IMG/VR virus record: IMGVR_UViG_3300019760_000001
Location: 1 to 64,000 of that record
Strand: one strand, 5' to 3'
Source of the DNA: a virus
Length of the DNA stretch: 64,000 nucleotides
Shown: positions 16,117 through 24,875 of the stretch, in pieces
Position numbering within the stretch: position 1 is the stretch's first letter
Layout of the letters: every line of letters starts with the position of its first letter
Translations under genes and position numbers: made by a program
Notes under the pieces: generated by a model
Told to the model about the DNA's origin: nothing
What the model saw: only the letters and a program-made list of their open reading frames with translations
Database searches by the model: none

Positions 16117-18180
16117 ATGGTACAGATGGAAAGACCTAAAATAAAAGACATACTAAGCAAGTTCAAGAAGGATTACACTAATAGTAAGACGCAGCACGAC
16201 ACGCAGATGAATAAGATACAAGACTACAGACGTGTGTACAATGCTGACCTGTACGGTAATGAAGAGGAAGGAAAGTCAAAGATTGTAAGTAAGGACTCAA
16301 GACGTCAGTCGGAGTGGTTATACGCAAGCTTGATGGCGCCCTTCATGGATCAGGACATAATCAAGAGTAAACCAATAACATGGGAAGATAAGGCAATTGC
16401 CAGACAGACTGAGTTGGTAATCAATACACAATTCACTAGACGATTCCCAAGATACAACTTCCTTCAGAAAGCAATAAAAATATACGACAGAGATGGTACG
16501 GTTGCTGTACAATGTGGCTGGGAATACAAAGGTAAGAAGATCCAGGTTGAGCAGGCTATCGTGATGGTAGATGAAACAACTGGCGAAGAGTACTTGGGCG
16601 GGATTGAAACAGTTACACAAGAAGTAACAAAAGTAAATAACCCGACAGCAGTAGTTAGACGAAATGAAGATGTGTTTATTGACCCTACATGTGAGGATGA
16701 TATGGATAGATGTCAGTTCGTCGTGGTAAGGTATAAATCAAATCTGAGTGGACTTAAACAAGATGGTAGATACAAGAACTTAGATAGAATCAAAAAGCAC
16801 GCTGATGACGCTGATCCACAAAGTGATGAGGATTATGAAGAACAGGATGAGTCATCATTCAAGTTCGAGGACGACCCAAGAAAAGAGTTGCTGGTATACG
16901 AGTACTGGGGTAACTATGATTTAGACGGTGATGGGATTGCTGAACCAATCGTATGTACTTGGGTAAATGACACAGTAATCAGACTACAAGGTAATCCATA
17001 CCCAGACAAACAAATACCATTCCTATTCACATCAGCTAATAGTGTACCATTCGAAATGTACGGTGAGGCAAATGCTGCGTTAATTGCTGATAGTCAACAA
17101 ATCAAAACTGCTGTGTTCAGAGGTATGATTAACAACATGGCTCAGTCGAATAATGGGCAGATAATCACTAAGAAAGGCGCACTAGACACACGTAACAAGA
17201 AACGTATGGAAGCTGGTAAGCACTTCGAAGTAAACACATCAATTGCTGATATACAACACGGTTCGTTCAACCAAATGCCAGGCACTGCGTTCGACATGCT
17301 GAATGTAGCAGATAGAGACATTGAGTCTATAACTGGTGTTATGGGAATGAATGAAAAAGGACTAAGTGGTGGAATTGGTGGTAGTGCCAAAGGTGCTGGT
17401 GGAGTACTTGATTCAATCAGTACAAGAAGACTAAACACAGTAAGAAACCTCGCAGAGAACTTGATTAAGCCATTAGTTAGAAAATGGATTAGTTACAACG
17501 CTGAGTTCATGTCACCTGAAGAAGTAACAAGAATAACAAATGAAGAGTATGTACAGCCAAGTACAGATGATGTTGGCTCGTCAATCGACATAGAGATTGA
17601 GGTAAGCACAGTAGAAGATAACGCACTAAAAGCCGAAAAGCTTGCGTTTATGCTACAAACACTTGGACCGTCAATGGAGCCAGACTTACTAGCAGAGATG
17701 ACAGCAGATTACTATGAGTTAGCAAAAATGCCAACAGAAGCTAAGAGAATGAGGGACAGAGCAGACCAACTGAGAGAACAGATGGCTAATCCAGACCCAA
17801 TGATCGAAATGATGAAGCAAGAAGAATATAGAGCAGCTAAGTTAGCAAATGACAAAATAGAAGCTGAGATAAGGCAAATGAAAGCAAGTGGTGAAGAAGA
17901 TATAGCAGATAAAGCTGAAAAAAATTCAAAAGCGAAATTACTAGATGCTCAACGCTACAAGTTACTAAAAGAGGCTAAGCTACTTGACGAGAAGATTGAC
18001 AATGAAGCCCTTACCTACCTTAAAAATGACAATGGGGTTAGTCACTTAGAGGCGCTTGAGTTAGAAGATAGAAAAGCTGCGGGTAAGAAAGAGATAGAAC
18101 AAATGAAAGCTAGAGTGAACTTGATTCAGATGAGATATCAAGCTCAGCAAGGTGATAAAAATATAGGAGTGGTAGAATAA
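16117..18180 (+). CDS. Portal protein, N4-like
   Basis: A 687-residue protein forming the dodecameric channel for DNA at one capsid vertex. The N-terminal region (SKFKKDYTNSKTQHDTQMNK) and long helical C-terminal tail (residues about 560-680, rich in charged helices such as AKLANDKIEAEIRQMKASGEE) are typical of podovirus portals. The middle region holds FLFTSANSVPFEMYGEANA and a Gly-rich stretch around GGIGGSAKGAGG. Size, position before scaffold and capsid genes, and sequence style fit N4 gp59. The stop overlaps the next ATG (TAATG). A second in-frame ATG at 16126 is possible. Confidence 0.82.
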   Translation: MVQMERPKIKDILSKFKKDYTNSKTQHDTQMNKIQDYRRVYNADLYGNEEEGKSKIVSKDSRRQSEWLYASLMAPFMDQDIIKSKPITWEDKAIARQTELVINTQFTRRFPRYNFLQKAIKIYDRDGTVAVQCGWEYKGKKIQVEQAIVMVDETTGEEYLGGIETVTQEVTKVNNPTAVVRRNEDVFIDPTCEDDMDRCQFVVVRYKSNLSGLKQDGRYKNLDRIKKHADDADPQSDEDYEEQDESSFKFEDDPRKELLVYEYWGNYDLDGDGIAEPIVCTWVNDTVIRLQGNPYPDKQIPFLFTSANSVPFEMYGEANAALIADSQQIKTAVFRGMINNMAQSNNGQIITKKGALDTRNKKRMEAGKHFEVNTSIADIQHGSFNQMPGTAFDMLNVADRDIESITGVMGMNEKGLSGGIGGSAKGAGGVLDSISTRRLNTVRNLAENLIKPLVRKWISYNAEFMSPEEVTRITNEEYVQPSTDDVGSSIDIEIEVSTVEDNALKAEKLAFMLQTLGPSMEPDLLAEMTADYYELAKMPTEAKRMRDRADQLREQMANPDPMIEMMKQEEYRAAKLANDKIEAEIRQMKASGEEDIADKAEKNSKAKLLDAQRYKLLKEAKLLDEKIDNEALTYLKNDNGVSHLEALELEDRKAAGKKEIEQMKARVNLIQMRYQAQQGDKNIGVVE

Positions 18181-18551
18181 TGGCTAATGATTGGATGATA
18201 GGACAAGGATTTGAGAGTACGAGAGCAGTAGACACAGAAGGTGCTGCTGAACAAGAGTATTTCGACAGACTCGACCAAAGACAAAAAGAAACTGGTGCAA
18301 TAAACGGAAGTAAGCTGTACGACCTAGATAATGGTACTGGAATCAGTGAGAAGTTGAGTAATGCTGAGTTAGGTAAACAAGCAAAGCAATCAATGAGAGA
18401 TCAACAAGTAGCTGGACAAGTTGCATCAGCAAAGGACCAGGAGATTGGTGCTATGTATGGTAGACTAAAAGACATAATTGAGAACACACAAATGGAGAAT
18501 GAAGCACTTAAGAGTGTGATTAATCCACAAAGTTTAGCCTTCCAAGGTTAG
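18180..18551 (+). CDS. Hypothetical protein after the portal
   Basis: A 123-residue, polar, helical protein (RDQQVAGQVASAKDQEIGAMYGRLKDIIENTQ). It is translationally coupled to the portal gene through a TAATG overlap. N4 has a small gene (gp58) at this place. I see no motif; a head-assembly role is likely from context. Confidence 0.6.
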   Translation: MANDWMIGQGFESTRAVDTEGAAEQEYFDRLDQRQKETGAINGSKLYDLDNGTGISEKLSNAELGKQAKQSMRDQQVAGQVASAKDQEIGAMYGRLKDIIENTQMENEALKSVINPQSLAFQG

Positions 18552-18552
18552 G

Positions 18553-18574
18553 TTAAGCTAGTGTGTAGTAAAAT
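18553..18574 (+). promoter_or_regulatory. Putative promoter of the scaffold-capsid operon
   Basis: TTAAGCT (18553-18559), nine bases, then TAAAAT (18569-18574). The upstream element is identical to that before the two minus-strand sites at 41675 and 50827. It starts just after the previous stop. Confidence 0.65.
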
Positions 18575-18607
18575 TAGAGCAATAAAAGACACAACAAGGG
18601 AGTACAT

Positions 18608-18850
18608 ATGGCAAATGGATTAGCAGGAGCTGGAGCACCAGTGAATCAGCAAGGATTACAAGCTGTAGAAGAAGTTAAGGCAATGCTTATGCAAGGAGCT
18701 ACACCAGAAGAATTAATTGGTATGGGTATCCCAGAAGATGTGATCATGTTGGCAATACAAGAGCTAGAAGCTGAATTAGCACAACAACCACAGGCACAGA
18801 TTGCGTCACAACCACCAAGAGCTGGATTAGCAGCACAAGGTATGGCGTAA
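18608..18850 (+). CDS. Small Ala/Gln-rich protein
   Basis: An 80-residue protein with a strong Shine-Dalgarno (AAGGGAG). It contains a helical stretch with the pattern of a UBA- or CUE-like three-helix bundle (VKAMLMQGATPEELIGMGIPEDVIMLAIQE, residues about 17-47), then a Gln/Ala-rich tail. Function is unknown; its place suggests head assembly. Confidence 0.6.
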   Translation: MANGLAGAGAPVNQQGLQAVEEVKAMLMQGATPEELIGMGIPEDVIMLAIQELEAELAQQPQAQIASQPPRAGLAAQGMA

Positions 18851-18906
18851 GTCCATAAGTAATGACTAAAAACTTGACTAATAAATAAACAACAGAAGGA
18901 CTTGCA

Positions 18907-19182
18907 ATGAGTGCAAATACCCAAGAATCTGATTTAGAAATTAGAAAAAGAGAAATAGAGTTGGGTCAGGCATTAGCCAGACTGAAAACAAATCCAGACT
19001 TCCAGTTAGTAATCGTACAAGAGTACATGATGAAAACGTTACTAGAAGATTCAGGAGACTTAATCGATATGAACCCTGCATTGAGACAACAGACAATGGA
19101 AGAGATCATGAGTGTTAAGTACTTACAGAGAAAGCTAGAAGTTATGCAAACTACTGCTGATAATGCGGGAGAAGATGAATAA
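18907..19182 (+). CDS. Hypothetical head-morphogenesis protein
   Basis: A 91-residue acidic helical protein (MSANTQESDLEIRKREIELGQALARL...). The stop overlaps the scaffold start (TAATGG), so both are made together. No motif is recognised. Shine-Dalgarno GAAGGA lies upstream. Confidence 0.6.
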   Translation: MSANTQESDLEIRKREIELGQALARLKTNPDFQLVIVQEYMMKTLLEDSGDLIDMNPALRQQTMEEIMSVKYLQRKLEVMQTTADNAGEDE

Positions 19183-20393
19183 TGGATGAGTTAAACAACA
19201 TGACAGACGAAGAGTTTGAAGCTAAGATGAACAGTGGTGAGTTCGATGAACAACTAACTGAAACATCAAGTGAAGAACAAGAGCAAGTGGAAACAACTGA
19301 GACAGCTGAAGATACTACGGAACAACCTATTACGGATTCCAGTGATATTTCTGATGATGAAAATACAGATGACGAAACTAAAGAAGATCCGAAAGAAGAT
19401 GATAAAGTGGATGCCGATCCAGACGAGTCAACAGAAGACGGGAAATCAACTGAAGAAGAGACTGAAGTAAAAGACTCAAAAGATGACCTACTCGCAGAGT
19501 ATTTAAACTCTACTAGCACAATTAAGGCTATTGGTAAAGAGTTTGCGTTTACAAATAAAGAGAAGCTTGAATCATTTGACAAAGTGTACAAACAAGCGAT
19601 GGACTATACACGTAAGACACAAGCAGTTGCCAAACATAGAAAAAGGATTAGTGCTATGGAAGAATTGGGCATGACGGATGAACAATTCAATACAATGATT
19701 GATGTAGCAAAAGGTAATAAAGATGCGATAACGTCGGTAATCAAACAAGCAGGCATAGATGCACTTGATATTGATACTGAACAAGAGCTGAACTACACAC
19801 CTAACCATCACGGTAAAAGTGATAAAGAACTAGAGATTGATGATGCATTCGGTGCAATCAAAGGTACGCCAACTGGTGATAGAACAACTAACGTACTAGG
19901 TGCGGAATGGGATGATAGATCTAGGGACCAAATCGTTGAAGGGTTAACACTACCAAATGGTGCGAAGATGGGAACTCAAGAAGTGATTGAAAACCTACAC
20001 TACGACATGGAAAATGGGATATACGATGAAGTTGCTCCAGAAATGCTTAAGTTAAAGCAATTAGACGGTGCTAAGAAATCAGACCTAGATTACTACGTAG
20101 AAGCAGGTATACAAAGACTTGAACGAATGGCTCAAGCAAAGGTCGCAGCTGAGCAAGCAGAGAAACTTGAGGCAGTTAGATTGCAGGCAGAAGCTGACGC
20201 TAAGGCGAAGGTAATTGCAGACGCAAAAGCAGCACAAGTGGCTACAGAGCAAGCTAAGATTGCGGCAGAGAAGAAAAAGGCAGCAGCAGTAACGCAAGGA
20301 GCTGGTGGAACTACTAATGGAGTAGACTACTTAGATATGGATAACATGTCAGATGAAGAGTTTATGAAGTTTATGGATAAACAAATAGGATAA
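19182..20393 (+). CDS. Probable scaffolding protein
   Basis: A 403-residue protein immediately before the capsid gene. Residues about 1-110 are extremely acidic (runs of E/D/S/T), and residues about 300-375 form a long Ala/Lys/Glu helix (AEADAKAKVIADAKAAQVA). Both are usual in phage scaffolds, which chaperone the coat protein and then leave. A short motif, M-S/T-DEEF followed by M, occurs at both ends (MTDEEFEAKM near residue 7, MSDEEFMKFM near 390). N4 gp57 lies at this position. Catalytic protease residues are not evident. Confidence 0.7.
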   Translation: MDELNNMTDEEFEAKMNSGEFDEQLTETSSEEQEQVETTETAEDTTEQPITDSSDISDDENTDDETKEDPKEDDKVDADPDESTEDGKSTEEETEVKDSKDDLLAEYLNSTSTIKAIGKEFAFTNKEKLESFDKVYKQAMDYTRKTQAVAKHRKRISAMEELGMTDEQFNTMIDVAKGNKDAITSVIKQAGIDALDIDTEQELNYTPNHHGKSDKELEIDDAFGAIKGTPTGDRTTNVLGAEWDDRSRDQIVEGLTLPNGAKMGTQEVIENLHYDMENGIYDEVAPEMLKLKQLDGAKKSDLDYYVEAGIQRLERMAQAKVAAEQAEKLEAVRLQAEADAKAKVIADAKAAQVATEQAKIAAEKKKAAAVTQGAGGTTNGVDYLDMDNMSDEEFMKFMDKQIG

Positions 20394-20398
20394 CAAAC

Positions 20399-21640
20399 AT
20401 GGGATATAATACAGGAAAAACAGGTGGAGAATCTACAATAGATAACTCAGCAGGTAACGTACAACTTAACCAACATTACTACAACAAGAAAGCGATTATC
20501 GAATCAAAAGATATGATGTACCTTGGTCAAATGTCAGGTTCAATGTCACAACCTAAACACATGGGTAAAGAAGTAGTTAAACACAGATACATTCCGTTAT
20601 TAGACGACGAAAATGCAGGTGGTGCAGGATTAGGGCTTGATAGTGCTGGTGTAGCATACGCAAATGGTAACTTATACGGTTCAAGTAGAGGTACTGGTGT
20701 AATTTCAGGTAAACTACCAGAATTGTCAGAAGATGCTGAAAGAGTGAACAAAGTTTCTTTCTCAAGAAAAGAAGTTAGAGGTAATATTGTTAATAGAGGA
20801 TTCTTCTTCGAGTGGACAAAAGACGAAGTGAACTTCGATTCAGACCCTAAGTGGAAAGAGCACGTAACAAGAGAAGCAGTAAAAGGTGCTACACAAATTA
20901 ACGAAGACGTACTTGCTATTGAGTTAATTAACGGTGCTGGTGTTAATATGTTCGCAGGTGATGCTACAACATTAGCTACAATTGATGCTACTTCAGTTCC
21001 AACATTGAAAGATTTATACGCTTTAGACACAGAGTTAGATAATAACAAATGTGCAAAAGACACTAAAATCATCAAAGGTTCAAGATTAGTTGATACTAAA
21101 ACAGTTGCGGCAGCTAGATACATCTTCATTACTCCAGACCAAAAAATGGATTACATGACAATCGAAGCATTAGATTCAACAGCTACTAACCCTAAAATGG
21201 CGTTCGTGCCAGTAGAACAGTACGCAGATGCAGACAAAGACGGTAAGTACAGAAATGCAATTCACGGTGAGATCGGTAAAGTTGGTCCATTCAGAATCGT
21301 AGTTAACCCTAAAATGGTTAAATATTCAGATGCAGCTGGTGCGGCAGTTGGTGCGGCATGGACATCAAATGCAACTAATGATGCGTTCAGAAATGATGGT
21401 ACTAAGTTCGAAGCATACGCTTCATTAATCGTTGGTTCAGAATGTTTCACACACATCGGATTCGAATACGGTGCTGGTACAAAAGGTAAGTTCAACGTAG
21501 TTACTAAAACTCCAGAAGAGTTAAGAACTAAAGAGAACCCGTACGCTAAAACAGGTATGACTGTAATCGAGTTCTGGAATGGGGTTCTGGTTGATAGACC
21601 TGATCACTTAGCAGTATACTCAACAGCTTCTAAATACTAA
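20399..21640 (+). CDS. Major capsid protein, N4-like
   Basis: A 413-residue protein, close to the length of N4 gp56. It begins MGYNTGKTGGESTIDNSAGN and has the long loop and helix pattern of HK97-fold coats (for example EVVKHRYIPLLDDENAGG and FNVVTKTPEELRTKENPYAK). Codons are highly regular (TTC, GGT, AAA), as expected for the most expressed gene. A UUCG stem-loop follows the stop, which would isolate this transcript. Confidence 0.85.
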   Translation: MGYNTGKTGGESTIDNSAGNVQLNQHYYNKKAIIESKDMMYLGQMSGSMSQPKHMGKEVVKHRYIPLLDDENAGGAGLGLDSAGVAYANGNLYGSSRGTGVISGKLPELSEDAERVNKVSFSRKEVRGNIVNRGFFFEWTKDEVNFDSDPKWKEHVTREAVKGATQINEDVLAIELINGAGVNMFAGDATTLATIDATSVPTLKDLYALDTELDNNKCAKDTKIIKGSRLVDTKTVAAARYIFITPDQKMDYMTIEALDSTATNPKMAFVPVEQYADADKDGKYRNAIHGEIGKVGPFRIVVNPKMVKYSDAAGAAVGAAWTSNATNDAFRNDGTKFEAYASLIVGSECFTHIGFEYGAGTKGKFNVVTKTPEELRTKENPYAKTGMTVIEFWNGVLVDRPDHLAVYSTASKY

Positions 21641-21657
21641 TTAGAAGCTAGGTGCTG

Positions 21658-21673
21658 ACAGGGTTCGCCCTGT
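21658..21673 (+). terminator. Terminator-like hairpin after the capsid gene
   Basis: ACAGGG and CCCTGT pair perfectly around the stable tetraloop TTCG. The stem starts 18 bases after the capsid stop. The following bases (TGGTTAAC) are only partly U-rich, so it may be a terminator or a 3' end protecting the very abundant capsid mRNA. Confidence 0.6.
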
Positions 21674-21734
21674 TGGTTAACAAACGTCTGGTATCACCGA
21701 TGACAATAAAAATAAGATAAAACAGGAAAACAAA

Positions 21735-22256
21735 ATGGCAACAGAAAGAGAAGAACTAATAGCGAAAGCTGGCGAGATGGGATTAGAGTTCAAGAAGAAC
21801 ATGAGTACAGTAGATTTGCAATTACTAGTAGATGAAGCAGAACAAGAAGCAGCTGATAAAGCGATTGAAGAAAAAGCAAGTAAAGCTGAAACAGCTTCAG
21901 TAGAGGTTAGTGAAAAGATTGTAGCAGAAAAGAACAAAGCTAGTGGTATGAGATCAAGTACTGAAATGGTTAAAGTAATAGTTACTGCATTAGACCCAAG
22001 AATGAGAGAGATCCCTTCTGATATGTTTACACATATGGGTAAATTTGGTACTAAGAAACAAGTAGTTAAGTTCGGTAAAGAGCAATTAGTGTTCAAGGTA
22101 ATAACAGATATGTTAGCTGAAAAGAAATCACTACAGCAAGTTAAAAGAACAAGCTCAAAAGGTAGAGAAATTACTACATATCAAATGTCCCCAGCATTCA
22201 TGATTCAAGAAATTCCGTTAACAGCAGAAGAACTAGCCGAAATACAAGGTAAGTAA
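21735..22256 (+). CDS. Hypothetical virion-region protein
   Basis: A 173-residue protein. The N-terminal third is helical and acidic (IEEKASKAETASVEVSEKIVAEKNK). The rest (TALDPRMREIPSDMFTHMGKFGTKKQVVKFGKEQLVF) suggests a folded domain. N4 gp55 holds this place after the capsid gene. No catalytic motif is seen. The 60 bases before it hold an AT-rich stretch with AAGATAAAAC that may be a weak promoter. Confidence 0.6.
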   Translation: MATEREELIAKAGEMGLEFKKNMSTVDLQLLVDEAEQEAADKAIEEKASKAETASVEVSEKIVAEKNKASGMRSSTEMVKVIVTALDPRMREIPSDMFTHMGKFGTKKQVVKFGKEQLVFKVITDMLAEKKSLQQVKRTSSKGREITTYQMSPAFMIQEIPLTAEELAEIQGK

Positions 22257-22309
22257 TTAGATTCAGCTCATCAAATTGGTGGGTTGAAGTGTGATTACAA
22301 GGAGACTAC

Positions 22310-22705
22310 ATGGGTACATCAATACTAAACGGTAAAAGTAAAAAGTTCGGAAAGATTGGTATAGCCAAAGCTAACACAATAGTTATTGACGTAGATAGTA
22401 AATACGAAGACGATAGACTAAGATTTCTCTCAATGGCCACTTCGCTTGGTGTTAACTTCACAGGCACGGCAGTATCAGCAAACAACACAAATGATAGACT
22501 GGATACGCTTGAGACCGATACAGGTACAATTAATACAGAACTTGCTATACTAAACAATAAAATGGATGCAATAGCAATAGCACTTGAAGTGACGTTCAAT
22601 CCAGATGGTACATTAGACACTGAGGCTTATACAGCACATACACATACGTATGTAGATGATAATGGTACTACAACAACTAATAAAACAACACAAGGAATAG
22701 ATTAA
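22310..22705 (+). CDS. Hypothetical virion-region protein
   Basis: A 131-residue protein beginning MGTSILNGKSKKFGKIGIAK, with GGAG before the ATG. Residues about 65-95 (DRLDTLETDTGTINTELAILNNKMD) look like a trimeric coiled coil, which suggests a structural or decoration protein. The stop overlaps the next ATG. Confidence 0.55.
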   Translation: MGTSILNGKSKKFGKIGIAKANTIVIDVDSKYEDDRLRFLSMATSLGVNFTGTAVSANNTNDRLDTLETDTGTINTELAILNNKMDAIAIALEVTFNPDGTLDTEAYTAHTHTYVDDNGTTTTNKTTQGID

Positions 22706-23229
22706 TGGCATTTACAGAAGACTATTTAGTAAAATATACAAACCTAATGGCGGCAGCAACAGCTGATGGCAGTCCGTATGACTTAACAAAAGCATTCGTA
22801 CAGAATGAGTTCAATAACTTCAACATTACTGAGAAGGAAAAAGCTGAGTTACTTACTAACTTCATAGCAAACATAACAACTAGTATTACAACAGGGGCTA
22901 TGCAAACAGCACTAGCATTAGCTGATAAAGAAGGTAAATACCAACTAGAGGTGGATAACATCGCTAAACAAGGTGGTATACTAGACTCACAGATTGCCAA
23001 AATGGTTGCAGATACTGCATACGTTGAGACACAAGAAGAGAAGTTAATCGAGCAAGTTGAGCACAATAAATTAATTAAAGCAATGGATAGTATGGGTGAT
23101 ATGATTGGTACAGTTGGAGCAGGAGGGTTAAAACCAACAGCAACAATGTGGGCAACGTACTTCAACCTAAACGCAGCATTAACAGGTGAGGCAGCTCCGT
23201 TAAATCCAGACTTATCACCTGCGGCATAG
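22705..23229 (+). CDS. Hypothetical virion-region protein
   Basis: A 174-residue, mostly helical protein (LLTNFIANITTSITTGAMQTALALADKEG). Proteins of this style accompany the ejection proteins of podoviruses. No motif is recognised. Its start overlaps the previous stop (TTAATGG). Confidence 0.55.
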   Translation: MAFTEDYLVKYTNLMAAATADGSPYDLTKAFVQNEFNNFNITEKEKAELLTNFIANITTSITTGAMQTALALADKEGKYQLEVDNIAKQGGILDSQIAKMVADTAYVETQEEKLIEQVEHNKLIKAMDSMGDMIGTVGAGGLKPTATMWATYFNLNAALTGEAAPLNPDLSPAA

Positions 23230-23238
23230 GTGGTTAGT

Positions 23239-23478
23239 ATGACTGAAGAACAATTCCTAAGTCAGATAAATGAGTTCATCGAAGAACAGGATGGACTTGA
23301 AATACTGGATATAGACGACTTGCTAATAAATAGTGAAATGGACTCGTTCTCGTACGCATTCTTCTGGGCCTACTTCGAGTCCGAGGTAGTAGAACTTGGC
23401 AATGAGTACGTTAATGGTATAGACTACGAAACATACACAATTAGAGACTTGTATAGAGAGTACCATGAACGTAGTTAA
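23239..23478 (+). CDS. Small acidic protein
   Basis: A 79-residue acidic protein. ATG 23239 follows AGGTGGTTAGT and is preferred to a GTG nine bases earlier. The protein is rich in Glu, Asp and aromatic residues (MDSFSYAFFWAYFESEVVELG). It overlaps the next gene by 14 bases. Function unknown. Confidence 0.55.
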   Translation: MTEEQFLSQINEFIEEQDGLEILDIDDLLINSEMDSFSYAFFWAYFESEVVELGNEYVNGIDYETYTIRDLYREYHERS

Positions 23479-24331
23479 TTATGTTTACGTACTGCCAGAC
23501 ACAATAAGTGAAGATGGTAAGGCTATGTACATAGGATCAACATTAGAGAAGCGTGATAAAACGTTTATGAACACATACAATAGTCGGACATATAAAGACA
23601 AGGTAAACAGTATCAAACCAACTGGTAGAACTGCTGTGTTGTACGTAATTGGTCCAAGTGAACACCATAGTTGCTCTAGGGATTTCACAGATACAGCACC
23701 AATACCAAAAGGAGTAATGCCAGTACAAAGTCAAGCTGGGTTCATAGCAAGTAAAGTAGCTGCTCGATACGGTGCTGACTACTTGAGTATATGTGCCAAT
23801 ACCTGTGGGGCTAGTATGCACGCACTACAGGAAGCTGAGATGCTACTAAACAGCAATAAGTTCGATGATGTGATTGTGTATGCCGAAGACTGGACTGATC
23901 CAACACAAAGACTGCTGTTCGAGAAGATGGGGATAACACTAACTTGTAGTGATGGGTTTGCTATATTACACTTACAAAGAGGTGAACAAATCAGTACAGT
24001 GAATTGGGTGTACCATGCAGACAAAAATCCGTTCTTCGTAAGTAAAGAAGGATATATGAAGGCTATGAAACCATTTGCCGAAGAGCAGATAAAAGCAGTG
24101 AAAACACATGGTACACAGACACCAAACAACACTGAGGCTGAGTATACTGCAATCGAAGAAATGTACGGTGATGTTGAGCTGATTGAGTACAAGAAAGAAA
24201 TAGGTCACACACAAGGAGTTAGCACAGCAATAGAACTGTGTATGCTCCTGGATAGAGAAGAGCCAGGCAAGTACTTGGTAAATGCTAGTGGACTGGGGAA
24301 CTTCTACGGAAGTTGTACAATAGAGGTATAA
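23465..24331 (+). CDS. Thiolase-fold protein resembling beta-ketoacyl-ACP synthase
   Basis: A 288-residue protein whose sequence follows the condensing-enzyme pattern. ICANTCGASMHAL (Cys114) matches the nucleophile motif TACSSSL. SDGFAILHL (about 162-170) matches the SDGAAAxxL strand. HGTQTPNN (His215) matches HGTGTxxND. IGHTQGVSTAIEL (His248) matches GHTxGAAG. The Cys-His-His triad is therefore complete and in the right order. The protein is about 120 residues shorter than usual KAS enzymes, with the N-terminal half shortened. It sits among virion genes, near the position of N4 gp54. It may be an active ketosynthase or a virion protein that adopted the fold. Confidence 0.65.
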   Translation: MNVVNYVYVLPDTISEDGKAMYIGSTLEKRDKTFMNTYNSRTYKDKVNSIKPTGRTAVLYVIGPSEHHSCSRDFTDTAPIPKGVMPVQSQAGFIASKVAARYGADYLSICANTCGASMHALQEAEMLLNSNKFDDVIVYAEDWTDPTQRLLFEKMGITLTCSDGFAILHLQRGEQISTVNWVYHADKNPFFVSKEGYMKAMKPFAEEQIKAVKTHGTQTPNNTEAEYTAIEEMYGDVELIEYKKEIGHTQGVSTAIELCMLLDREEPGKYLVNASGLGNFYGSCTIEV

Positions 24332-24332
24332 T

Positions 24333-24875
24333 ATGGTAAATACAATTGCACACAATAACATAGAACGAATAAAGTCACTACCGACAATTGAAGAGATTGA
24401 GAAGTTGGTAAAACCATTGATAGAACAAAAGGCCAAGCCTGAGTTCGAGCCAACTGGTAATGATGAATACGAGCTGATGAGGATGGGTGCAAAAGACACA
24501 GTAAAAGTATTAAAATACTTGAAAGATACTGGTGTTGAGATGGAATTACCAACTAGGACTGAGATGAAAAATTATGTGGCTCTTGGCTATGGTGCAATAA
24601 TTAGACATAAGAAAACAAGAAAGTACGCTGGGGTTGCATTAACGTTCGAAACAGAAGGCTATAACGTGTTTGCGTTCTTCCATGTGCAAGAAGAGTTGAG
24701 ACGTAAGCCAGTAGTTGGTAGTATGTTCAAAGCAATAATAAAATCACTAAATAAGGAGAAACCAATGCTGATAGAATCAAGAGATATACACACGTTCAAA
24801 AACTGTGTAGTTCCGTCAGAGCTTGGGGAGAACCTATACGAGTGGAAGAAGGGTTGGTCAAAATGGGCGGGGTAG
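24333..24875 (+). CDS. Hypothetical protein, possibly GNAT-like
   Basis: A 180-residue protein starting one base after the ketosynthase-like gene. The middle (GYGAIIRHKKTRKYAGVALTF) and the following helix after RRKPVVGSMFKAI are reminiscent of acetyl-CoA-dependent acyltransferases, where R/QxxGxG binds the coenzyme, but the match is weak. A link with the thiol-based enzyme next door is possible. It overlaps the next gene by 13 bases. Confidence 0.5.
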   Translation: MVNTIAHNNIERIKSLPTIEEIEKLVKPLIEQKAKPEFEPTGNDEYELMRMGAKDTVKVLKYLKDTGVEMELPTRTEMKNYVALGYGAIIRHKKTRKYAGVALTFETEGYNVFAFFHVQEELRRKPVVGSMFKAIIKSLNKEKPMLIESRDIHTFKNCVVPSELGENLYEWKKGWSKWAG

